A model generated the notes under the pieces. It did not search any database. It was given only the letters and a program-made list of their open reading frames with translations, and was not told where the DNA came from. Positions 7,815 through 16,040 of a stretch of 64,000 bases of DNA are shown one piece after another. Each line of letters starts with the position of its first letter. The stretch's first letter is position 1. A program made the position numbers and the translations under genes. This stretch comes from UBA1140 sp964573285. Its GTDB lineage: Bacteria; Campylobacterota; Campylobacteria; Campylobacterales; Sulfurovaceae. Location: contig CAZNJD010000009.1 in assembly GCA_964573285.1 (NCBI GenBank), positions 53,546-117,545 on the forward strand. Direction: 5' to 3'.

Positions 7815-8287
7815 AAACTCTCTAGCAATACATTCTCTTTATCCAAAATATCTACATTATTTAGATATGTTAGGGGTAGAGAGGTTGGTCTAATAGAATA
7901 TAGAGATGATACCTCTTGGCATATTGCTTTTCTTCCTCGTGTTGAGTTAATAAACTGTACAATAAATCTTGAATCCAGGTTTACACCCTTTTTGACACGA
8001 ATAGATGCCATATAATGAGGAATAACCAATCCCTCTTGCCCCTCTTCGACAAAACAAGCAATCATAGGAAAATATAAACTAACAATCACATCCCCTGCTT
8101 TGGTTAAATTTTCAGAAGATACTTTTTTATTACTATCTACTGTTATAAGCTTTCGCTCATCTATAAAAGAGATAGGTTCTAATGATAGCATAGTAAGTTC
8201 TCTATAAATAGTATGATTTTCCATATCATTCTCTTTCTCTTTTAAATAAGTACCTTTAATAATTGTTGCAACTTCTTTCAATTTCAT
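7811..8287 (-). CDS. Orphan half-sized HsdS-like specificity protein
   Basis: A 158-residue protein resembling one target-recognition domain plus its spacer helix from a type I restriction specificity subunit. It opens with KLKEVATIIKGT, has AGDVIVSLYFPMIAC in the middle and closes with SLPLTYLNNVDIL, the usual TRD-to-helix transition of HsdS. A full HsdS has two such halves (about 400 residues). The ATG at 8287 is chosen because AAGGAT lies 7 nt upstream. There is no HsdM or HsdR gene anywhere in the window. It could be a half-subunit acting as a dimer with distant partners, or an independent DNA-binding protein. Confidence 0.65.
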   Translation of the reverse strand: MKLKEVATIIKGTYLKEKENDMENHTIYRELTMLSLEPISFIDERKLITVDSNKKVSSENLTKAGDVIVSLYFPMIACFVEEGQEGLVIPHYMASIRVKKGVNLDSRFIVQFINSTRGRKAICQEVSSLYSIRPTSLPLTYLNNVDILDKENVLLESF

Positions 8288-8340
8288 AATATAATCCTTC
8301 TTTCTTATATACATATTAATTTTATAGGGTAATTATATTG

Positions 8341-8379
8341 ATTATTTCTTTAACATTAAATTAATATTAAAGAAATAAT
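8341..8379. repeat. AT-only hairpin, 18-bp arms
   Basis: Arms 8341-8358 (attatttctttaacatta) and 8362-8379 are reverse complements with one mismatch around a 3-nt loop. It lies upstream of the HsdS-like gene and downstream of hemC, both on the minus strand, so it could end hemC transcription or act as an operator. Confidence 0.55.
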
Positions 8380-8414
8380 GTAAATATTATACATAAGCTT
8401 AACATTATATATTC

Positions 8415-8445
8415 TATTATATTTAATATTTTCTTAAATATAATA
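8415..8445. repeat. Second AT-only hairpin, 11-bp arms
   Basis: Perfect inverted repeat tattatattta (8415-8425) and its complement (8435-8445) with a 9-nt loop, 35 bp from the first hairpin. Both lie in an unusually AT-rich 235-bp gap. Confidence 0.5.
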
Positions 8446-8522
8446 TGTAATATTTTAGTTTAACATTTTTAAATAATTTTGGATTGAAATTTGATAGAAG
8501 GGGTATTTCTACCCACAAAAAG

Positions 8523-9482
8523 TTAGAGTCGTTGAGGCATCTCATCTTTGAATGCTATTTTTTCAGCATTTTTTAGAATTTCTAAAGCACCCTCTTCTAT
8601 CATAAGTGAAGCTAAAGCCTCTCCTAGAGAGCTACTATCTTTTCTAATTGCCAAAAGAGATTTATGTAAAATATGTGTTCCATCAGGATAACCAATCATT
8701 GCTTCTATCTTAATATTATCTCCATCTATAGTTGCATTGACAGCTACAGGAGCTGAACACCCTGCTCCTATTTTGGCTATAAAGTCTCGTTCTAGTTTTG
8801 TAAGCAAAAAGCTATCTGTGTCATTGAGAAATTCTACTATCTCTCGTACTTCATTATTTGAACTAACTATCTCAATACCTAAAGAGGCTTGACCCATTGG
8901 TGGTATCATCATACTTAATGGTAATTTTTGAGTATATGGAATATCTTTAAGTAGGTCTAAACGATATAATCCTATATATGCTAAAATAATAGCATCATAT
9001 TGACCTTCTGATAGTTTTCTGAGCCTTGTGTTAACATTACCTCGTAAATCTTTTACTTTCAAATCGGGTCTAGCATTGAGTAGTTGCATTCTTCGTCTAA
9101 GACTTGTAGTTCCTACTACGCTACCTAGTGGGAGTTCATCTAATGAAGCATATTTATAAGAAAGAAAAATATCTGATTGGTCTTGACGAGTAGTAATTGC
9201 TAATAGCTCTAATCCATCAGGAATATAAGTTGGGACATCTTTTAGGGAATGTACAGCTATATGAGCATTACCTGCTAACATCTCATCTTCTAGCTCTTTG
9301 GTAAAGTGACCTTTTCCACCTATTAAAGCTAAAGGTTTATCCAATATTTTATCACCTTTTGAGGTAATCTCATTTATTTCAACGATAATATTTGGAAACT
9401 GTTTTTCAACTCTATCTCGTATATGATAGGCTTGCCAAAGAGCTAAATCACTAGCTCTAGTTGCGATTATTAATTTATCCAA
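8523..9482 (-). CDS. hemC: Porphobilinogen deaminase (hydroxymethylbilane synthase)
   Basis: A 319-residue haem-pathway enzyme that polymerises four porphobilinogens into hydroxymethylbilane. The start MDKLIIATRASDLALWQA is the usual N-terminus. HSLKDVPT carries the catalytic Asp82, TTSLRRRMQLL and RGNVNTRL hold the substrate-binding arginines, and GAGCSAPVA carries Cys242, the attachment site of the dipyrromethane cofactor. Full length. It is the last gene of a leftward cluster (hemA, proS, fxsA, Dsb-like, hemC) in the order I recall for Helicobacter and relatives. Confidence 0.95.
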   Translation of the reverse strand: MDKLIIATRASDLALWQAYHIRDRVEKQFPNIIVEINEITSKGDKILDKPLALIGGKGHFTKELEDEMLAGNAHIAVHSLKDVPTYIPDGLELLAITTRQDQSDIFLSYKYASLDELPLGSVVGTTSLRRRMQLLNARPDLKVKDLRGNVNTRLRKLSEGQYDAIILAYIGLYRLDLLKDIPYTQKLPLSMMIPPMGQASLGIEIVSSNNEVREIVEFLNDTDSFLLTKLERDFIAKIGAGCSAPVAVNATIDGDNIKIEAMIGYPDGTHILHKSLLAIRKDSSSLGEALASLMIEEGALEILKNAEKIAFKDEMPQRL

Positions 9483-9509
9483 GAAAACTCTTTATTTAAT
9501 TTATTATGT

Positions 9510-9529
9510 TATCAAAAAAATCTTTGATA
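9510..9529 (-). terminator. Weak hairpin between Dsb-like gene and hemC
   Basis: A 7-bp perfect stem (tatcaaa with tttgata) around a 6-nt A/T-rich loop, just after the stop of the Dsb-like gene. No clear U-run follows, so it may be an attenuating stem rather than a full terminator. Confidence 0.25.
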
Positions 9530-9537
9530 CGGTTAGT

Positions 9538-10401
9538 TCATTTTTTAATATCTGATTTATTAGATATAAACTCTTTATACTTATTTCTACTTTTATCCCA
9601 TTTTCCATCAATATAAACAGTAGGTGTTCCAGAAACTAATGCCTTAACTGCTACCTCTTGGTCAACTTTGAGTTCATCAGCTATATCTTTGGCATCTAAG
9701 TCTTTTTCTGTTAAACTAATACCAATTACCTTTTTAACCTCTGCTAATACTTTAGTTACATTTCTATCATTATATTTTACATTAAGAGTATAAACTTTCA
9801 TTGCATTATCAAAATGTTTTTTCTGCTGTTCTATAATCATTACTCTTGTCAAAATATCGGATACAGGATGAATTCGCAATAGTGGGAAATGATAATAATA
9901 TAGTGCAAATGTCTCAGGATTTGCTTTTACAGCTTTATAAATTTCAGGTACTTTCTTTTGACAAAATGGACATTTTGGGTCTGAAAATACAACTATCTTA
10001 TGTTTTGCATCTTTGTTTCCTGCAAATAGATGTTTATCATCATATATATCTGATTTCAAATTTGGCTTTAGTGTAGCTTTTAAATCTCTTCCTGTTCTCA
10101 TATCAATAAGAGTGGGACTAGCAAAATCATCTTTAACAAAAATTGTTTCTGGTACAGTTACTTTATCTGTTATCGTAGGATTTTTCTTAATTTCAGCATG
10201 AATATTTACGAAATATACATCCCAACCTTTTGGACTAGCTAACTCTTTTTTACCAATTATATCTATAGATGATACCTTAATAGTTGGACTTTTGACCATA
10301 TAATGTTTAATGTAATTCTTTACAACATCCTCATTTGAACTAGCACTAAGGCTTAGTGTGACTAATAGTGTCGTGCTTAATAATTTCGACATCAATGACA
10401 T
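9538..10401 (-). CDS. Periplasmic thiol:disulfide interchange protein (DsbC/DsbG-like)
   Basis: A 287-residue exported thioredoxin-fold protein. A signal peptide spans the first ~20 residues. An N-terminal region of about 110 residues may serve for dimerisation, as in DsbC and DsbG. The catalytic domain has FSDPKCPFCQKK, the CxxC motif, and SGTPTVYIDGKW, the cis-proline loop. It should isomerise or oxidise disulfides in periplasmic proteins. The ATG at 10401 is chosen because AAGGAG lies 6 nt upstream. An ATG at 10407 abuts that site and one at 10392 is too far. It overlaps the end of fxsA by 56 nt. Confidence 0.85.
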   Translation of the reverse strand: MSLMSKLLSTTLLVTLSLSASSNEDVVKNYIKHYMVKSPTIKVSSIDIIGKKELASPKGWDVYFVNIHAEIKKNPTITDKVTVPETIFVKDDFASPTLIDMRTGRDLKATLKPNLKSDIYDDKHLFAGNKDAKHKIVVFSDPKCPFCQKKVPEIYKAVKANPETFALYYYHFPLLRIHPVSDILTRVMIIEQQKKHFDNAMKVYTLNVKYNDRNVTKVLAEVKKVIGISLTEKDLDAKDIADELKVDQEVAVKALVSGTPTVYIDGKWDKSRNKYKEFISNKSDIKK

Positions 10402-10777
10402 TCTCATCTCCTTGTTTATTTGAATTTTTAATATTTGTTTTATTTTTTATAGATGGTATTGTACCACCAAATTGTAAATATAAAGAATATAGAAGTGCAA
10501 AAACTCCTAAAAAATCTGAAAAAACTCCAGGAATTATTAAAAGTATAGCTCCTAAAAAGTAAGCTGTAGAAGAATCATGGAAACTTTTCCCATTTAATTT
10601 CCCAGTAGCTAGAGAGCTAAAACTTTTCATAATGGTTATATGAGCATTTTGTAATAATCCCATACCTAACATAAAAGAGACTAATATCCAAAGAACTGAA
10701 CCCATAAATCCTATATTTGACCCAACAGCCAAAGAGAAATATAGCTCAAGGAAAAAATAGGGAATAATAAACAACAT
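10346..10777 (-). CDS. fxsA: FxsA family membrane protein
   Basis: A 143-residue inner-membrane protein with three or four hydrophobic helices. The family markers are the opening PYFFLELYFSLAVG, the central GLLQNAHITIM and GAILLIIPGVFSDFLG. FxsA was named for relief of phage exclusion in E. coli, and its normal role is unknown. The stop of proS overlaps its start at 10777, and its own end overlaps the Dsb-like gene, so translation is probably coupled along this operon. Confidence 0.85.
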   Translation of the reverse strand: MLFIIPYFFLELYFSLAVGSNIGFMGSVLWILVSFMLGMGLLQNAHITIMKSFSSLATGKLNGKSFHDSSTAYFLGAILLIIPGVFSDFLGVFALLYSLYLQFGGTIPSIKNKTNIKNSNKQGDENVIDVEIIKHDTISHTKP

Positions 10778-12039
10778 TAATCCAACCTCTCTAGTAAAAT
10801 ATCTACTATATTATCTAATTTTATAACCTCTTTAGTTAATCCATTTCTAGTAATTAACTCTGCATTGCCATCAACAATATCATTTCCTATTACAATGGCA
10901 AAAGGGAAACCAACTAACTCAAAATCTTTCATCTTGACTCCAAATCCTGTTTTTTTATCTGCTCTATCATCTAATATTACAGATACTCCTTTAGATTGAA
11001 GCTTAGTATAAATTTTTTGTGCTACTTCCATTTGTTCAATATTTTTAGCTTTAGCTACAATAATATCTACTATATATGGTGCTGACTCTTGTGTCCAAAT
11101 ACAACCTTTATCATCATGATTTTGTTCAATAATTCCTGCTAATAAACGACTTACTCCAATACCATAAGTTCCCATTATAAATGGCTCTAATTTCTGTTTT
11201 TCATTTAGAAATTCAGCCCTCATAGGTTCAGAATAGACTGTTCCTAATTGAAATATATGACCTGCTTCTATTCCTTTGGTTTGGCTCAATCCCCCACCAC
11301 ATTTCGGACATACTGTTTTATCTTCTGACAAAACTTCTATATTAGCCCCAAAATCACAACTATTGCAAACCATTATAGTATCTTCACCACTATCAGCTAA
11401 TATCATAAACTCTTTAGAACCAGCTCCTCCAATAGCTCCACTATCAGCCTCTACTACTCTAAACTCTAATCCAAGTCGAGTAAATATTTTTTTGTAAGTC
11501 TCTTCCATTAGATTAAACTCTCTAATCATATCTTCGGTGGTAGCATGAAAACTATAAGCATCTTTCATTAGAAACTCTCGACCTCTCATTAATCCAAATC
11601 GAGGTCTAACCTCATCTCTAAATTTCCAATTTATTTGATACATATTTACAGGTAACTGTTTATAACTTTTGACTGTTTGACGAACCAGATTTACCATAGC
11701 CTCTTCATTTGTTGGACTTAGTACAAAATCATTTTCATGTCTATCTTTGAAACGGAGTAACTCTTTACCAAATTTATCAGCCCTACCTGTCTCTTCCCAA
11801 AGAGTAATAGGTGTTACAATTGGCAAATGAACCTCTTGAGCTCCTACTTTGTCTAGTTCATCTTTGACAATAGCTCTTACTTTATCTAGTGTTATCTTCC
11901 CCAAAGGTAAAAAATTATAAAGCCCACTACCACCTGATTGTTGTATAAAACCAGCTCTTAATAAGAGTTTATGAGAAGCTAAAACAGCATCATTTGGACT
12001 CTCTTTTGTTGTTGGTATTAATATTCTTGAAAATCTCAT
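10777..12039 (-). CDS. proS: Prolyl-tRNA synthetase lacking the INS editing domain
   Basis: A 420-residue class II synthetase that charges tRNA-Pro. Motif 2 region (KFRDEVRPRFGLMRGREFLMKDAY, residues 139-162) and motif 3 region (GTYGIGVSRLLAGIIEQ) are intact, and the anticodon domain follows. Bacterial-type enzymes of about 570 residues carry a ~180-residue INS editing domain between motifs 2 and 3. Here it is absent: GANIEV leads directly to GIEAGHIFQLG. Four cysteines (225, 228, 244, 247) now sit close together and look like a zinc ribbon. In C. jejuni, as I recall, the matching cysteines flank the INS domain. Overlaps hemA by 1 nt. Confidence 0.92.
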   Translation of the reverse strand: MRFSRILIPTTKESPNDAVLASHKLLLRAGFIQQSGGSGLYNFLPLGKITLDKVRAIVKDELDKVGAQEVHLPIVTPITLWEETGRADKFGKELLRFKDRHENDFVLSPTNEEAMVNLVRQTVKSYKQLPVNMYQINWKFRDEVRPRFGLMRGREFLMKDAYSFHATTEDMIREFNLMEETYKKIFTRLGLEFRVVEADSGAIGGAGSKEFMILADSGEDTIMVCNSCDFGANIEVLSEDKTVCPKCGGGLSQTKGIEAGHIFQLGTVYSEPMRAEFLNEKQKLEPFIMGTYGIGVSRLLAGIIEQNHDDKGCIWTQESAPYIVDIIVAKAKNIEQMEVAQKIYTKLQSKGVSVILDDRADKKTGFGVKMKDFELVGFPFAIVIGNDIVDGNAELITRNGLTKEVIKLDNIVDILLERLD

Positions 12040-13316
12040 TATTGGTATCCTTTATTATACTTTTTTGTACTTTTTATATTAAATATATCTTTGATAGCAT
12101 TAACTCTTTTATCTGAAGAGGTCTCTGATGAACAGTATCTTATATTTTGAGTAGCATTATGTAAAAAACGATTAAACATCTGTTCTGCCATTTTTCGCAT
12201 ATTCTCTTGATACTCGGCTGGTACAAACTTTTTATTTATAGCACGGGTTAGCTCTTTTTCTATAGCATCTTTGGCTTGTAGTCGCATATCTTTGATAACT
12301 GGTTCTATTGATAATATTCTAAGCCATTTATAAAAATCTTGTTTATACTTCTCTACTATATCTATCGCTCTATTTGCTTGTTCTTGTTTGAGTGCATAGT
12401 TCTCTTTGGAGATACTTTTTAGGTCATCTATTCTAAATAGCTGTAACTTTTCTAGTGGAATATCATCTATATCTCTAGGTATTGCCATATCAAACCAAAC
12501 TCTATCTATATTATCACTCTCTATCATTTCAGGTTTGATAATTATATTTTTAGATGATGTAGCAGAAAAAAGTAATCTATACTTATTTAGATATTTATGT
12601 AGATGTTCCATTGTATCAGAACGAACATCATCTCCTAACTCTTTGGCTATAGATTTAACTTTATCTCTATCTCTACCTAATATTATGACATCACAACCCA
12701 AACGCAATAGATTTTTGATAGCTATTATTCCCATCTCTCCTGCACCAATTACAACAGCTGTCATACCTGTAATATTATTTCCATATATCTGATGAGCTTG
12801 TGTAACAGCTACGGATGCAATAGATAAAGGATAACGAGAAATATTAGTAACATTGCGAACCTCAGCAGCACACTTAACAGCATAAGAGATTACACTATTG
12901 AGTTTTCTACCTGCTGTATGGTTATAAAAAGAGAACCTATAGGCATCTTTAACCTGTCCTGTTATTTGTGATTCACCAATAACTAGGGACTCCAAAGAGG
13001 ATACTACTGAAAATATATGAGCAATAGCATCACTATCATCATATCGTCCATCCATACTTTTAAGTTCAAAAAAAGTAAGCCCTGATTTAAGACTGAGCAT
13101 TCCCAAAACAGCATGATAGCTAGAGAAAGTATCTCTAGTAGCTAATGCTATCTCGACCCTATTACAAGTAGAAACTATATAAGCTTCATCTATGAACTCA
13201 AATCCAGTTAACTTAACCAACATAGATCTTTTCTCTTCGTCTGTACTAAAGGCCAACTTTTCTCGAACCTCTTGTTCGCAATTTTTATGATTAAACGATA
13301 TAACCTGATATGACAT
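12039..13316 (-). CDS. hemA: Glutamyl-tRNA reductase
   Basis: A 425-residue enzyme that reduces glutamyl-tRNA to glutamate-1-semialdehyde, the first step of C5-pathway tetrapyrrole synthesis. The catalytic Cys51 is in VSTCNRVEI. The substrate-binding ESQITGQVK and the NADPH-binding VIGAGEMG follow, and the C-terminal dimerisation helices end near FLHNATQNIRY. It starts directly after the polyprenyl synthase stop. HemA is often controlled by haem and stability in other bacteria, but nothing of that kind is visible here. Confidence 0.94.
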   Translation of the reverse strand: MSYQVISFNHKNCEQEVREKLAFSTDEEKRSMLVKLTGFEFIDEAYIVSTCNRVEIALATRDTFSSYHAVLGMLSLKSGLTFFELKSMDGRYDDSDAIAHIFSVVSSLESLVIGESQITGQVKDAYRFSFYNHTAGRKLNSVISYAVKCAAEVRNVTNISRYPLSIASVAVTQAHQIYGNNITGMTAVVIGAGEMGIIAIKNLLRLGCDVIILGRDRDKVKSIAKELGDDVRSDTMEHLHKYLNKYRLLFSATSSKNIIIKPEMIESDNIDRVWFDMAIPRDIDDIPLEKLQLFRIDDLKSISKENYALKQEQANRAIDIVEKYKQDFYKWLRILSIEPVIKDMRLQAKDAIEKELTRAINKKFVPAEYQENMRKMAEQMFNRFLHNATQNIRYCSSETSSDKRVNAIKDIFNIKSTKKYNKGYQ

Positions 13317-14216
13317 TTAAAACTCTCTTTCTATCATTGCTTTAGCAATATTTGATAAATCCTTTTCACCCAAAGACTCCATCAAAGATATAGCTTCAAC
13401 AATCAAATCTTTGGCTTGGCTATAAGCTTTTTCTATTATATTATACTCTGCCATTTTTTCTTTAATCCACTTCTCATCTTGGGGATTTAACCGTTTTTTA
13501 TGCAAAGAAATCAGTTTATGCTGTTGCTTACTATCTAGCTTTTCATAGAGATACATATAAGGTAAAGTAACTTTCCCCTCAAAAAAATCATGCAGAGCAG
13601 GTTTTCCCAATGTCTTGCTATCTGCTGTAATATCTAGTATATCATCTATCATCTGAAAAGCCAATCCCAAATTTCGTCCATATTTTCTATAAGCTTTACG
13701 ATTTTTACCTACCAAAATAGCACCAGCTTCAGCACTAGCTTCCATTAGTGAGGCTGTCTTTTGATATAACATTCTAAGGTATGCCTCACGATTGGTATGA
13801 AATCTTTTGGATAACTCTACATCTGCTAATTCACCTAAACTTAACTGCACAACAGCATTAGATACTACTTTTGCTACTTCAGGAGAGATACTAATTAACT
13901 CAAAAAATGCTTTAGAGTAGAGTATATCACCTATCATAATAGCTGTCTTGTCTCCCTCACTAGCATTTAGAGAAATTCTACCTCTACGAGTAAACGAATT
14001 ATCTATCACATCATCATGTAACAAACTGGCTGCATGTATCATCTCAACAGTTGCTGCTGTTTTTATAACTTTTAAATTGTTACCTGCAATTTTTAGAATT
14101 AACTTTGTTCTAAGTCTCTTCCCATGAGGTAATCTTCGATAGAGAGTTGTAACGAACTTATCATCAAGCTCCATTATATACTGCTCTATCTTTCTTTCAA
14201 CGGCACTTATCACCAT
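13317..14216 (-). CDS. ispB: Polyprenyl diphosphate synthase
   Basis: A 299-residue trans-prenyltransferase that elongates isoprenyl diphosphates, most likely to the side chain of menaquinone. The two Asp-rich motifs are present: LLHDDVIDNS in the first half, followed by RRGRISLN, and MIDDILDITAD in the second half. The residues before the first motif (HAASLL) are small, favouring a long-chain product, but chain length cannot be set from sequence alone. hemA follows without a gap. Octaprenyl synthase is the usual annotation in this position. Confidence 0.88.
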   Translation of the reverse strand: MVISAVERKIEQYIMELDDKFVTTLYRRLPHGKRLRTKLILKIAGNNLKVIKTAATVEMIHAASLLHDDVIDNSFTRRGRISLNASEGDKTAIMIGDILYSKAFFELISISPEVAKVVSNAVVQLSLGELADVELSKRFHTNREAYLRMLYQKTASLMEASAEAGAILVGKNRKAYRKYGRNLGLAFQMIDDILDITADSKTLGKPALHDFFEGKVTLPYMYLYEKLDSKQQHKLISLHKKRLNPQDEKWIKEKMAEYNIIEKAYSQAKDLIVEAISLMESLGEKDLSNIAKAMIEREF

Positions 14217-14244
14217 CTCTTCCTTAATTTAATTTACCTTTTGA

Positions 14245-14517
14245 CTATTCACATTGAGTAACAATATTACCAACAAGTTCTATATATAAACTATTGGTTC
14301 TATCATCTAACTCTGCATCAATTATCATATTTTTCATCAATCGTTCATGCTCTTCTTCTAAGCCTTTCTCTTCGAGTATCTTTTCAGCTACTGCAAATCG
14401 TCTAAACATCTTGTCTAATTCCATCTCTACAATATTTTGATTGGCTATCTTTGCAATTGAGAAGTAGTTACTCTTTGGTGTTCCTACAAATGCATCATCA
14501 TCATCAAATATATTCAT
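14245..14517 (-). CDS. DUF2018 family protein
   Basis: A 90-residue acidic, mostly helical protein beginning MNIFDDDDAFVGTPKSNYF. It resembles the Campylobacterota-specific DUF2018 family typified by H. pylori HP0242, which sits in the same place upstream of the polyprenyl synthase and hemA. The HP0242 structure is, as I recall, a knotted helical dimer, and its function is unknown. It probably begins the operon that runs leftward to hemC. Confidence 0.8.
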   Translation of the reverse strand: MNIFDDDDAFVGTPKSNYFSIAKIANQNIVEMELDKMFRRFAVAEKILEEKGLEEEHERLMKNMIIDAELDDRTNSLYIELVGNIVTQCE

Positions 14518-14544
14518 TCTATCTCCATTATCTATTTTTAGATT

Positions 14545-14550
14545 ATTATA
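14545..14550 (-). promoter_or_regulatory. Putative -10 element for the DUF2018-hemC operon
   Basis: TATAAT on the minus strand 28 nt upstream of the DUF2018 start, preceded by two direct copies of attagat. No clear -35. Confidence 0.4.
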
Positions 14551-14708
14551 TCTAATGTATCTAATGAAAAGATGAAATAGCTATCATTTTTAAATCAAGC
14601 CATAATATGACAATAAAGATGAGATATATCATTACTAAATTAAACTATTTAAATATATTAGTTTTATCTCAATTCCTTTTCACAATTATAACAAAAGTAA
14701 AATAGAAG

Positions 14709-14714
14709 TATAAT
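14709..14714 (+). promoter_or_regulatory. Putative -10 element for hisS
   Basis: TATAAT 26 nt upstream of the hisS ATG, in aagtataattcac. No clear -35. The 223-bp gap upstream is shared with the divergent DUF2018 promoter and otherwise shows only AT-rich sequence. Confidence 0.45.
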
Positions 14715-14740
14715 TCACAAAATAAAATTTAGGAAATAGA

Positions 14741-15955
14741 ATGATAAACGCACTCCGTGGAATGAAAGATTTAACCTTTGAGGAGAGTCAACGATTTGTG
14801 CATATTATAACAACTGCTATTAGAGTCTCCAAAAAATATGGATTCAATTATATTGAAACACCTATATTAGAAGAGACTAAACTTTTCAAACGCTCTGTAG
14901 GTGAAAGTAGTGATATAGTAGGCAAAGAGATGTACCAGTTCAAAGACAAAGGTGGTAATGATGTATGTATGCGACCAGAAGGAACAGCAGGAGTAGTTAG
15001 AGCATTTATTCAAGCCAAACTAGATAGACGACAAAATGAGAAATTTAAATTTTATTACTATGGAGCTATGTTCAGATATGAGAGACCTCAAAAAGGACGA
15101 TTAAGAGAATTTCATCAATTTGGATGTGAGAGTTTTGGTGAGGCTAGTGTATATGAAGATTTTACTATTATTGAGATGATTGGAGATATATTCAAAGAGT
15201 TAGGAATTGGATATAAGTTACAGATAAACTCACTAGGTTGTCCTAACTGTATGCCCTCTTATAGAGAAAATCTTATAAACTTCCTAACGGAGTCTCAAAA
15301 TGAACTCTGTGAAGATTGTAATAGAAGAATTGTTACAAACCCTATTCGTGTATTAGATTGTAAAAATAAAAAGTGTCAATCACTCTTGCTTAATTCACCA
15401 AAACTTATCAAAAATCTTTGTAACAGTTGTAATAAAGATTTTCAAAAATTGATTGAGCTGCTCAATAGTGAAAATATAGAGTTTGAAATAGATACAAACT
15501 TAGTTCGTGGACTCGATTATTATAACAAAACTGCATTTGAATTTATCAGCAATGATATTGGTTCACAATCAGCTATAGCAGGTGGTGGAAGATATGATAA
15601 ACTTATAGAGTTCTTGGATGGTAAACCAACCCCTGCTGTAGGATTTGCTTTAGGAATTGAGAGAATTATGGAATTGGTAAAAATGCCTGAAATAATACGA
15701 GAAGGATACTATATTGGAGCAATGGACAAAGAAGCTATAGATACCCTATTCTCTTTAGCCCACAAAAAAAGAGTATCAGATAAAGTTACAATTGAATACT
15801 CTCCCAAAAAACTCAAAGCTCACTTAAAAGGTGCTGATAGAGTTGGTGCTAGATATTGTGCTGTAATCGGAGAAAATGAGTTTATAGAGAAAAAGATTTG
15901 GATTAAAGATTTAGTAGATAAAAAGGAGAGAATTATCTGTTGGAATGAGTTTTAA
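14741..15955 (+). CDS. hisS: Histidyl-tRNA synthetase
   Basis: A 404-residue class II synthetase that charges tRNA-His. The N-terminus ALRGMKDL, motif 2 (YGAMFRYERPQKGRLREFHQFG), the histidine A motif (LVRGLDYYNKTAFE) and motif 3 (AVGFALGIERIMEL) are all present. A short HisA insertion contains several cysteines (CMPSYRE, LCEDCNRR, CNSCNK), as seen in some relatives. AGGAAATAG precedes the ATG. A strong hairpin covers the stop codon. Confidence 0.95.
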   Translation: MINALRGMKDLTFEESQRFVHIITTAIRVSKKYGFNYIETPILEETKLFKRSVGESSDIVGKEMYQFKDKGGNDVCMRPEGTAGVVRAFIQAKLDRRQNEKFKFYYYGAMFRYERPQKGRLREFHQFGCESFGEASVYEDFTIIEMIGDIFKELGIGYKLQINSLGCPNCMPSYRENLINFLTESQNELCEDCNRRIVTNPIRVLDCKNKKCQSLLLNSPKLIKNLCNSCNKDFQKLIELLNSENIEFEIDTNLVRGLDYYNKTAFEFISNDIGSQSAIAGGGRYDKLIEFLDGKPTPAVGFALGIERIMELVKMPEIIREGYYIGAMDKEAIDTLFSLAHKKRVSDKVTIEYSPKKLKAHLKGADRVGARYCAVIGENEFIEKKIWIKDLVDKKERIICWNEF

Positions 15956-15971
15956 TAAAATTAAAACTCAT
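15945..15971. terminator. Bidirectional terminator between hisS and phosphoesterase
   Basis: Perfect 11-bp inverted repeat atgagttttaa / ttaaaactcat with a 5-nt loop. It spans the last codons of hisS and lies between two convergent genes, with A/T tracts on both sides. Confidence 0.6.
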
Positions 15972-16040
15972 CAAATCATATATTTATACTGCCAAATTTT
16001 ACTCATTGCTATCCGTTCATAAATTGATATTAAAAAGATT

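Noticed and set aside
13317..14216. The polyprenyl synthase considered as geranylgeranyl or farnesyl synthase (ispA).
   Set aside because: Length, context beside hemA, and the residues before the first Asp-rich motif fit a long-chain synthase better, though product length is not proven.
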